DNA from: Elusimicrobiota bacterium
Lineage (GTDB): Bacteria; Elusimicrobiota; Elusimicrobia; Elusimicrobiales; Elusimicrobiaceae
DNA: 6,039 bases
Reading direction: 5' to 3'
NCBI GenBank assembly: GCA_031258375.1
Contig: JAIRMX010000219.1
Coordinates: 1 to 6,039, forward strand
Part shown: positions 1-4,660 of the stretch, in pieces
Layout of the letters: every line of letters starts with the position of its first letter
Numbering within the stretch: position 1 is the first letter of the stretch
The notes under the pieces: model-generated
Database searches by the model: none
Told to the model about the DNA's origin: nothing
The model's input: the letters and a program-made list of their open reading frames with translations, nothing else
Made by a program: the position numbers and the translations under genes

Positions 1-408
1 CAAACGGCTAATATTGAAGAACAAAAAGCAAAAAAGACAGAGAATGCAGAAAAGTTAAGAAAGGCAGCACGTGATGGAGATATAGAAACCGTTAGCGCTT
101 TACTTCAAGCTGGCGTTGACCCGAATATAATAGGTGATTTTGGAAATGCTTTATTATGGGTTGCAAGCGAAGGCCATAAAGAAATAGTTGAAATATTGCT
201 CAAAGATGGAATAGAAGCTGATAATGGCAGTACTGCTTTAATGGTGGCTGCACGTCATGGCCATAAAGAAATAGTTAAGATATTGCTTAAAGCCGGTGTT
301 GACCCGAATATAAAAGATCCTATTGGAATGACTGCTTTAAGTGGGGCTGCACTTAATGGCCGTAAAGAAATAGTTGAAATACTAAAAGAAGCCGGCGCAA
401 AAGAATAA
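1..408 (+). CDS. Ankyrin-repeat protein, C-terminal part (gene starts before the window)
   Basis: The frame is open from the first base to TAA at 406-408, with a second in-frame TAA at 409-411, so 135 C-terminal residues are visible and the start is missing. The first ~18 residues are highly charged (Lys/Glu/Gln), probably a linker or short coiled coil. About four ankyrin repeats follow, marked by LRKAARDGDIETV, ASEGHKEIVEILL, TALMVAARHGHKEIVKILL and TALSGAALNGRKEIVEIL. The second unit is short: its GHKEIV block lies 29 codons before the next, against 33 codons for the following pair. The last repeat ends GAKE at the stop, so it acts as the C-terminal cap. Ankyrin repeats bind protein partners; the partner and any upstream domain cannot be known from here. 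A TTG at 196 could act as a start, but the repeat fold clearly continues upstream of it. Confidence 0.93.
   Translation, partial: QTANIEEQKAKKTENAEKLRKAARDGDIETVSALLQAGVDPNIIGDFGNALLWVASEGHKEIVEILLKDGIEADNGSTALMVAARHGHKEIVKILLKAGVDPNIKDPIGMTALSGAALNGRKEIVEILKEAGAKE
172..384 (+). repeat. Near-identical DNA copies inside ankyrin repeats
   Basis: The block GGCCATAAAGAAATAGTT occurs at 172-189 and 259-276, and a one-base variant (GGCCGTAAAGAAATAGTT) at 358-375. Similarity continues for about ten more bases in each copy. A second motif, GTTGACCCGAATATAA, recurs exactly at 115-130 and 298-313. Identity at the DNA level, not only in protein, points to recent duplication or gene conversion among repeat units. 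Confidence 0.8.
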
Positions 409-425
409 TAAAAAATCTTATCGCG

Positions 426-466
426 ACAAAAAGCCCCGCGCTCAAATACCACGCGGGGCTTTTTGT
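426..466 (+). terminator. Intrinsic terminator after the ankyrin gene
   Basis: A perfect 15-bp stem pairs 426-440 (ACAAAAAGCCCCGCG) with 452-466 around an 11-nt loop (441-451). The descending arm ends in a run of five T. The ascending arm carries the matching A run, so the hairpin could also terminate transcription arriving from the other strand. It sits 18 nt after the ankyrin stop codon and separates that gene from the brnT promoter. Confidence 0.93.
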
Positions 467-523
467 AGATATTATATTACTATCTGAATTACAAATAGGT
501 ACTTTTGCTCCCGCGCTTGACAG
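459..523 (+). repeat. Promoter-upstream direct repeat, copy A
   Basis: This segment recurs imperfectly at 1291-1361. Shared exact blocks, in order, are CTTTTTG, GATATTAT, a 24-nt block (484-507, starting CTGAATTACAAA and ending GTACTTTTG) and TTGACAG. The last block contains the -35 hexamer of the downstream promoter. Its left end overlaps the descending arm of the ankyrin terminator. Confidence 0.85.
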
Positions 524-545
524 ATAAATATATTGTATATATAAT
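517..545 (+). promoter_or_regulatory. Consensus sigma-70-type promoter of brnTA
   Basis: TTGACA at 517-522 and TATAAT at 540-545 are both perfect consensus hexamers with the ideal 17-nt spacing. Transcription would be expected to start about 7 nt after the -10 box, near 552, which is the A of the brnT start codon. The spacer is AT-only after its first base. Confidence 0.85.
528..542. promoter_or_regulatory. Candidate operator for autoregulation by the BrnA-like antitoxin
   Basis: ATATAT-TGT-ATATAT (528-542) is a perfect inverted repeat between the -35 and -10 boxes, overlapping the -10. BrnA-family ribbon-helix-helix antitoxins are known to repress their own promoters, so position and symmetry fit. 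The sequence is low-complexity AT, however, and such symmetry can arise by chance. Confidence 0.35.
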
Positions 546-551
546 ATAATT

Positions 552-836
552 ATGAAAGCATTACAGTTTGGATGGGACGCAAAAAAGAACAGAAGCAATA
601 TCGCAAAACACAAGATATCGTTTGAAGAGGCAAAAACGGTATTTTATGACGATAACGCCAAAATAATATCCGACCCCGACCACTCGGAAGCAGAAGATCG
701 TTTTATTATTATGGGTATGAGCAACGCGCTCAAGCTGTTGGTAGTTTGCCATTGCTATAGAGAGCCTGATGAAAAAATAAGGATAATTTCGGCAAGAAAA
801 GCAACTAGAAAGGAATCCGAGTATTACGGAGGTTAA
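552..836 (+). CDS. brnT: BrnT-family toxin (DUF497), ribonuclease of a type II toxin-antitoxin pair
   Basis: This is a 94-residue protein of normal length for BrnT, a RelE-like mRNA-cleaving toxin acting in the cytoplasm. Family features are in order: an N-terminal Trp-Asp with KKNRSNIAKH and ISFEEAKTVF (residues 8-31), DPDHSEAEDRF (41-51), then the C-terminal core KIRIISARKATRKESEYY (75-92). It looks complete, with no frameshift. The ATG at 552 gives the usual short lead before the Trp-Asp, and no nearer start fits better. No Shine-Dalgarno sequence precedes it, and the promoter predicts a transcript beginning at the ATG itself. The partner antitoxin gene follows after 4 nt. Family assignment is firm; toxicity is inferred. 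Confidence 0.93.
   Translation: MKALQFGWDAKKNRSNIAKHKISFEEAKTVFYDDNAKIISDPDHSEAEDRFIIMGMSNALKLLVVCHCYREPDEKIRIISARKATRKESEYYGG
828..832 (+). promoter_or_regulatory. Strong ribosome binding site for the antitoxin
   Basis: GGAGG at 828-832 lies within the last codons of brnT, 8 nt before the antitoxin ATG. It contrasts with brnT, which has no such site, and suggests more efficient initiation on the antitoxin. Confidence 0.8.
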
Positions 837-840
837 AATT

Positions 841-1050
841 ATGAGAAAAGAATATGATTTTTCCAAAGCGTCGGCTAATCCATATACGGCAAAGCTGCGC
901 AGACAAATATCTATAAGGCTTGACATGAAAGCCATAGAATATTTTAAGGAACAGGCGCAGAAAACGGGGATACCTTATCAAAAATTGATTAATCTGTATC
1001 TCACGGAATGCGCCGCTACAAACAAAACTCTAAAACTCTCGTGGAAATAA
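841..1050 (+). CDS. brnA: BrnA/CopG-type ribbon-helix-helix antitoxin
   Basis: This 69-residue protein would neutralise the upstream BrnT and bind the shared promoter as a dimer. The N-terminal part carries EYDFSKASANPY, a motif I associate with antitoxins of this group. The ribbon-helix-helix follows: strand RRQISIRLD (about 20-28), helix MKAIEYFKEQAQKTG (29-43), then IPYQKLINLYLTECA (44-58). Its start is fixed by the GGAGG site 8 nt upstream, and the gap to brnT is only 4 nt, so the two are cotranscribed. BrnA antitoxins are often somewhat longer; this one belongs to the compact CopG-like variants found beside BrnT. The RHH fold and pairing are clear; assignment to BrnA proper rather than another CopG-like antitoxin is less certain. 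Confidence 0.85.
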   Translation: MRKEYDFSKASANPYTAKLRRQISIRLDMKAIEYFKEQAQKTGIPYQKLINLYLTECAATNKTLKLSWK

Positions 1051-1078
1051 AATTATACGCAAGACTTTTGGAGCGCAT

Positions 1079-1108
1079 AAGGTTTTAATGAGGGATTGTT
1101 TCAGGGTC
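1079..1108 (+). repeat. Decayed partial copy of the intergenic palindrome
   Basis: The sequence AGGTTTTAATGAGGGATT followed by GTTTCAGGGTCT resembles the right half of the palindrome at 1121-1168 (AGTCTTTATACGGGATT, then ATTTCAGGATCT), with several substitutions and one extra base. No matching left arm remains. It is probably a degenerate relic of the same repeat family. Confidence 0.45.
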
Positions 1109-1120
1109 TCTCTGTTCGTC

Positions 1121-1168
1121 ATCCTGAATCATGTCCCGTAAAGTCTTTATACGGGATTATTTCAGGAT
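1121..1168. repeat. Nested palindromic intergenic repeat, copy 1
   Basis: The outer 8-bp stem pairs ATCCTGAA (1121-1128) with TTCAGGAT (1161-1168). The inner 7-bp stem pairs TCCCGTA (1134-1140) with TACGGGA (1150-1156) around a 9-nt loop. The unit is 48 nt and resembles a miniature, non-coding interspersed element. Confidence 0.85.
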
Positions 1169-1187
1169 CTGCCTTTTATTACTACAG

Positions 1188-1235
1188 ATGCTGAAATAAA
1201 CTTGTCCCGTAAAGTCTTAATACGGGATTCAGCAT
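1188..1235. repeat. Nested palindromic intergenic repeat, copy 2
   Basis: The outer stem pairs ATGCTGAA (1188-1195) with TTCAGCAT (1228-1235), and the inner stem pairs TCCCGTA (1205-1211) with TACGGGA (1221-1227). It is again 48 nt long. Compared with copy 1, position 3 of the left arm changes C to G and its partner in the right arm changes G to C, so pairing is kept. The core runs in the same direction as in copy 1, while the flanking bases (CAG on the left, GAC on the right) are swapped. Confidence 0.85.
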
Positions 1236-1290
1236 GACAACATAAAGCAGAAATAAAATGAAAATAAATAAACACGCAGTATTTTTAGCG

Positions 1291-1361
1291 CTTTTTGCCG
1301 ATATTATGCTTTCTATAATTCCTGCCTGAATTACAAATAGGTACTTTTGTTCCATTGACAG
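1291..1361 (+). repeat. Promoter-upstream direct repeat, copy B
   Basis: This is the counterpart of 459-523. The 24-nt block at 1326-1349 is identical to 484-507, the flanking blocks CTTTTTG, GATATTAT and TTGACAG are shared, and the remaining positions differ by substitutions and small indels. It ends in the -35 box of the fmt promoter. Confidence 0.85.
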
Positions 1362-1383
1362 CAAATTATTTTTTGATTATACT
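1355..1383 (+). promoter_or_regulatory. Sigma-70-type promoter of the fmt operon
   Basis: TTGACA at 1355-1360 and TATACT at 1378-1383 are spaced by 17 nt. The expected start is near 1390, leaving a leader of about 28 nt that includes the AGGA site at 1408-1411, 7 nt before the fmt ATG. Confidence 0.85.
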
Positions 1384-1418
1384 TATATATAAGCACGTAA
1401 AAAACATAGGATAAACAT

Positions 1419-2366
1419 ATGTTAAAAACAATATTTTTCGGCGCGCCGGCAATATCGGTGCCGTTTTTAGAACAATTACACTCCTTGACGGAAGTAATAC
1501 TCGTTGTCACCCGGCCGGACAGGCCCGCGGGACGCGGTTTAAATTTAACGCCTTGCCCCGTCAAAAAACGCGCGCTTGAACTTGGCTTAAAAGTAATTTC
1601 GCCGGAAATTTTTAAAAACGAAGTCGGCTATATATCAAGTTTAAAAGCGGATTTGGGGCTTGCCGTCGCTTACGGTAAAATATTTAAAAAACCCGCTTTA
1701 GACGCCTTTAAACTCGGCATTATAAACATACATTTTTCCCTATTGCCGCAGTATCGCGGCGCCGCTCCGGTGCAATACGCTCTTTTTGAAGGCAGAACGC
1801 AAAGCGGAGTTACGGCTTTTTGGATTGACGAAGGCCTTGACAGCGGCCCGATTGCCGCGCAAAATAAAGTTGAAATATCGCCACAAGACAATGAAATAAC
1901 GCTTTTTGAGAAGCTGACAATCGCGGCGGAGGAAACATTGCAAAAAGTTATCGACGATATAATAAACGGCAAAATAATAAAAACCCCGCAAAGCGGCGTT
2001 GCGACCTTTGCGCCTTTGATTGAAAAACAAGACACCGTTTTAAGTTTTAAAACAATGACGGCTGGCCAAATACATAATATTGTCCGCGGGCTTGCCGGCG
2101 GCGTTCCGGCTTATGCAAAAGCCAAAACTCCCGACGGTATTACCGTTCAAATATTAAAAACTTCTCTAAAGCCTTTCAATACCGCGGCGCGGAGATATCA
2201 AGCTGGCACTATTATTGCCGTTGAAAGAGGGCTAGGCTTTTTTGTAGAATGTTATAAAGAAGTTTTATTTATAGAAAATATCAGGCCGGCCGGTAAGACT
2301 GCTATGTCAGCGTGGGATTATGCCAATGGTAAAAAATTGTCTGCCGGCAAAATTATTTTTACGTAA
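1419..2366 (+). CDS. fmt: Methionyl-tRNA formyltransferase
   Basis: This cytoplasmic enzyme transfers a formyl group from 10-formyl-tetrahydrofolate to methionyl initiator tRNA. The 315 residues match the usual length. The N-terminal Rossmann-like domain starts LKTIFFGAP, then comes RPDRPAGRG (32-40). The catalytic region is NIHFSLLPQYRGAAP (103-117), with Asn103 and His105, and Asp141 lies in GLDSGPI (139-145). These correspond to the Asn/His/Asp triad of the family. The C-terminal tRNA-binding domain covers about 205-315. The AGGA site 7 nt upstream supports the ATG at 1419. It is the first gene of a three-gene operon. The frequent partner def (peptide deformylase) is not upstream; the preceding DNA is the toxin-antitoxin island. 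Confidence 0.97.
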   Translation: MLKTIFFGAPAISVPFLEQLHSLTEVILVVTRPDRPAGRGLNLTPCPVKKRALELGLKVISPEIFKNEVGYISSLKADLGLAVAYGKIFKKPALDAFKLGIINIHFSLLPQYRGAAPVQYALFEGRTQSGVTAFWIDEGLDSGPIAAQNKVEISPQDNEITLFEKLTIAAEETLQKVIDDIINGKIIKTPQSGVATFAPLIEKQDTVLSFKTMTAGQIHNIVRGLAGGVPAYAKAKTPDGITVQILKTSLKPFNTAARRYQAGTIIAVERGLGFFVECYKEVLFIENIRPAGKTAMSAWDYANGKKLSAGKIIFT

Positions 2367-2371
2367 TTTTT

Positions 2372-3382
2372 ATGAAAGAAAATAAAAAATATTTACCCGA
2401 CGATTTTTTGGACGATAAACCCATATTCGTTAAATCTCTGTTTAAAGTTATAATAATTTTTGTATTGATAGCCGCTTTTTTGGCCGTAGCGGGATATTTT
2501 TCTTTTGACTGGGCGGTATCTGCGCTTGTGCACAGCCGCAAAGAAGTCGCCGTGCCGGACATATCTAAAAAACCCGTTAACGCGGCTTTGGACTTGCTTG
2601 CAAACGCAAACCTGGCGATGCGCAAAGCGGGCGAAGAATATCAGCCGGATTTACTTTCAGGTTCGGTAATTCGTCAGCTTCCTCCGGCAGGCACCGTTGT
2701 GCGCGAAGGAAAAGTTGTGCGCGTGTGGATATCTCAGGGTTCGGAAAGTATAGAAGTGCCGGATTTAAGCGAAATATCGCTGCGCAATGCGGAACTGCTT
2801 ATACGGCAGCTCAATTTAACCGTAGGCAATAAAGACACCGCTTATTCTTTGACGGTAGATAAAGGCGCGGTTGTCTCGCAGGAGCCTGAGCCGCTGACTT
2901 TAGTGGTAAAAGGTTCAAGCGTTAATCTTGTGATTTCAAACGGCCCGCCGCCTTCTTCAATACGTCTTATGCCGGATTTTAGGTATAAAAAACTTGCGGA
3001 CGTAAATCTTTGGGCGTCAAACGCCGATATTGAAGTGAATATTGCCGAAGACCAAGATTCGCCTTTCCAAAGCGGTACCGTGATAAAGCAAACGCCGGAT
3101 CCCGATGCCGAAGTTTCGCCGGATTCTCCAATTTCGATAACGGTAAGCGCAAGGCCGCAAAATGACGAAGATAAAATTTACCGCATACATTACGAATTGC
3201 CGCAGGGTAAAAACCAAAATAGAGTCAGAATAGTAATTGCCGACGAAATCGGCGAACGCGAAATTTTAAACGAGATGAAACAGCCCGGCTCAAAAATAGA
3301 TTTAAACGCGCCTTACGGCGGCAATGCCGTCTTTAGGATTTATGTCGACGGAATTCTCGTGCGGGAAAAAGATATAAAATAA
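2372..3382 (+). CDS. Membrane-anchored PASTA-domain protein
   Basis: This 336-residue protein has a short cytoplasmic N-terminus (1-22), one membrane segment (about 24-46) and a large outer part. The outer part contains three PASTA-like units at about 58-123 (from VAVPDISKKP), 127-191 (from IEVPDLSEIS) and 197-260 (weaker, from IRLMPDFRY). A further domain of unknown type, probably beta-rich, covers 268-336. PASTA domains in other bacteria bind peptidoglycan fragments and occur on Ser/Thr kinases and penicillin-binding proteins, but no kinase or transpeptidase domain is present here. An envelope role is therefore inferred. The gene starts 5 nt after fmt without a clear Shine-Dalgarno sequence, suggesting translational coupling, and its stop overlaps the rpe start by 1 nt. 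Confidence 0.88.
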   Translation: MKENKKYLPDDFLDDKPIFVKSLFKVIIIFVLIAAFLAVAGYFSFDWAVSALVHSRKEVAVPDISKKPVNAALDLLANANLAMRKAGEEYQPDLLSGSVIRQLPPAGTVVREGKVVRVWISQGSESIEVPDLSEISLRNAELLIRQLNLTVGNKDTAYSLTVDKGAVVSQEPEPLTLVVKGSSVNLVISNGPPPSSIRLMPDFRYKKLADVNLWASNADIEVNIAEDQDSPFQSGTVIKQTPDPDAEVSPDSPISITVSARPQNDEDKIYRIHYELPQGKNQNRVRIVIADEIGEREILNEMKQPGSKIDLNAPYGGNAVFRIYVDGILVREKDIK

Positions 3383-4068
3383 TGATAAAACTGAAAACGC
3401 CGCAGAGTTATGTAGCTGTAGTTCCTTCGATATTATCGGCTGACCAGTTGAATTTGGCAAAAGCGATATCTTTTGCGGAGCAAGGCGGCGCGGATTGGCT
3501 GCATATTGACATTATGGACGGTCATTTTGTGCCGAATTTAAGTTTTGGCCCGGCGACCGTTGCCTGCATAAATAAGAAGACGGTTTTGGCGCAGGACGTA
3601 CACCTTATGGTGGAATATCCCGAAGCTTTTATAAATTCTTTTGTTAAAGCCGGCGCAAGCGCGCTTACACTGCACATTGAAGCTAAGGGCGATTTAAAAA
3701 TATTGCTCTCGCAGATAAAAAAACAAGGAGTGGCGGCGGGAATATCCATAAAGCCCGATACGAAACCGCAGGAAATATTGCCTTATGTCGAATTGCTTGA
3801 TTTGATTTTGGTAATGACGGTTTATCCCGGCTTTGGCGGACAGGGTTTTTTGGAAAACGGCCCCGCGCAAATAAGCGGCGTGCGGGAAATTATAAAACGT
3901 TCGGGGCGGCAAATTTGGCTTGAAGTCGACGGCGGCATAAATAAGGAAACGGCGCGCGGAGCGGTAAAAGCCGGCGCAAACGCGTTGGTGGCGGGCAATG
4001 CGATTTTTGGCGCGCGGGACATAGCTAAAGCTATAACCGAAATAAGAGAAGCCGCAGACGCATCGTAA
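3382..4068 (+). CDS. rpe: Ribulose-phosphate 3-epimerase
   Basis: This enzyme interconverts ribulose 5-phosphate and xylulose 5-phosphate in the pentose phosphate pathway, using a TIM-barrel fold and a bound divalent metal. The 228 residues fit the family. Visible signatures are VPSILSAD (14-21), LHIDIMDGHFVPN (40-52), DVHLMVEYP (72-80), VMTVYPGFGGQGF (144-156) and EVDGGIN (181-187). The expected metal ligands His41, Asp43, His74 and Asp183 are all present, with Asp43 and Asp183 as the acid/base pair. It begins inside the stop codon of the PASTA gene (TAATG) with no good ribosome site, so translation probably depends on the upstream gene. The N-terminus is about eight residues longer than many homologues; no closer start codon exists in frame. 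Confidence 0.97.
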   Translation: MIKLKTPQSYVAVVPSILSADQLNLAKAISFAEQGGADWLHIDIMDGHFVPNLSFGPATVACINKKTVLAQDVHLMVEYPEAFINSFVKAGASALTLHIEAKGDLKILLSQIKKQGVAAGISIKPDTKPQEILPYVELLDLILVMTVYPGFGGQGFLENGPAQISGVREIIKRSGRQIWLEVDGGINKETARGAVKAGANALVAGNAIFGARDIAKAITEIREAADAS

Positions 4069-4131
4069 AATTTTAGAAGTATGTTTATTTCCGTTTAAGC
4101 GCAAAAGAAGCGGGAAATTAATCTAAATAAT

Positions 4132-4148
4132 TATACCTTTTAGGTATA
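4132..4148. promoter_or_regulatory. Palindrome and possible -10 element ahead of rpsP
   Basis: TATACC-TTTTA-GGTATA (4132-4148) is a perfect 6-bp inverted repeat in the 99-nt gap before rpsP. A -10-like TATACT (4145-4150) overlaps its right arm, but no good -35 box lies at the proper distance. A start from this -10 would leave only about 10 nt of leader. It may be an operator, an RNA hairpin, or part of a weak promoter. Confidence 0.4.
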
Positions 4149-4154
4149 CTAAAT

Positions 4155-4160
4155 AAGGAG
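4155..4160 (+). promoter_or_regulatory. Ribosome binding site of rpsP
   Basis: AAGGAG lies 7 nt before the rpsP ATG and is the clearest ribosome site among the housekeeping genes here, as expected for a highly expressed ribosomal protein. Confidence 0.85.
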
Positions 4161-4167
4161 AGACAAA

Positions 4168-4410
4168 ATGGCAGTAGTGATACGCCTTCAGAGAACCGGC
4201 AAACGCGCGCAGCCGCAATATAGAATTATCGCGGCGGAAAAAAGAAGCGCCGTCGGTTCGCAGGCAAAAGAAGTGCTGGGAACGTTTAATCCCTGCATAA
4301 AAGACAATGAGCAGATAAAGCTTGACATTGAAAGAGTAAATCACTGGATAAAAACCGGCGCGGTGCCTTCGAGAACTGTGGCTTCTCTTATCAAAAAAGC
4401 GAGCAAATAA
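4168..4410 (+). CDS. rpsP: 30S ribosomal protein S16
   Basis: S16 is a small-subunit protein that binds 16S rRNA during 30S assembly. The 80-residue length is typical. The family pattern is clear: AVVIRLQRTGKRAQPQYRII (2-21), then a basic stretch and EVLGTFNP (35-42), with the C-terminal part ending in VASLIKKASK. The start is fixed by AAGGAG 7 nt upstream. It opens the translation operon with khpA, trmD and rplS, a conserved bacterial arrangement. No terminator lies between rpe and this gene, so read-through from the fmt operon may contribute to expression. Confidence 0.96.
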   Translation: MAVVIRLQRTGKRAQPQYRIIAAEKRSAVGSQAKEVLGTFNPCIKDNEQIKLDIERVNHWIKTGAVPSRTVASLIKKASK

Positions 4411-4429
4411 TTACGGCGGGAAGTGACTA

Positions 4430-4660
4430 ATGAAAGAAATGGCAATGTTTTTGCTTAAATCTCTTGTGGTGAACAAAGAAAACGTCGTCATAGAGATGAA
4501 AGAAGAACGCAATAATGTTTATCTTATGGCAAAAGTCGATCCTGCCGATAAAGGCAAAGTTATCGGACGCGACGGCTCCATAATAAAAGCGATACGTATC
4601 GTGCTCGGCGCAAGCGGCGCAAAAGCGAATAAAAAGGTTACTCTCAGGCTGGAAGACTGA
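4430..4660 (+). CDS. khpA: KH-domain RNA-binding protein (KhpA/YlqC family)
   Basis: This 76-residue protein is essentially one KH domain. The nucleic-acid-binding GXXG loop is Gly46-Arg-Asp-Gly49 within VIGRDGSIIKAIR (44-56). The N-terminal MKEMAMFLLKSLVVN is the usual start of the YlqC/UPF0109 group and supports ATG 4430 over the internal ATGs at 4439 and 4445. GGGAAG at 4418-4423 is a fair ribosome site 6 nt upstream. KhpA in Gram-positive bacteria pairs with KhpB and binds RNA, affecting cell division and elongation; here the role is inferred. It lies 19 nt after rpsP and overlaps trmD by 1 nt. Normally rimM would stand between this gene and trmD. Confidence 0.92.
   Translation: MKEMAMFLLKSLVVNKENVVIEMKEERNNVYLMAKVDPADKGKVIGRDGSIIKAIRIVLGASGAKANKKVTLRLED

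Larger units (their letters stand above)
1051..1418 (+). other. Non-coding stretch between brnA and fmt
   Basis: These 368 nt hold no convincing gene. They contain a decayed repeat half (about 1079-1108), two nested palindromes (1121-1168, 1188-1235), the second copy of the promoter-upstream repeat (1291-1361), and the fmt promoter and ribosome binding site. No classic T-tailed terminator for brnTA is visible, but the palindromes could slow or stop transcription. Confidence 0.75.

Noticed and set aside
196..408. A separate 70-residue ankyrin gene starting at TTG 196
   Set aside because: The same frame is open to the left edge and codes for further ankyrin repeats, so this TTG is an internal codon of a longer gene.
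561..935. 124-codon open frame on the - strand over brnTA
   Set aside because: It lies antisense to two genes with clear family motifs, has an unusual composition rich in Phe, Tyr and Ser, and shows no recognisable domain.
1121..1235. Possible CRISPR-like array
   Set aside because: There are only two units plus a relic, with swapped flanks and no regular spacers or cas genes; palindromic interspersed elements fit better.
1182..1364. 60-codon - strand frame with a hydrophobic stretch, between brnA and fmt
   Set aside because: It runs through palindrome copy 2 and the duplicated promoter segment, has no ribosome site, and only starts as TTG. The hydrophobic part is explained by AT-rich DNA.
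3694..4104. 136-codon - strand open frame
   Set aside because: It mirrors the well-supported rpe gene and has no family resemblance.
4069..4131. Terminator between rpe and rpsP
   Set aside because: No stem-loop with a T tail could be found; only weak, short complementarities and the palindrome at 4132-4148 are present.
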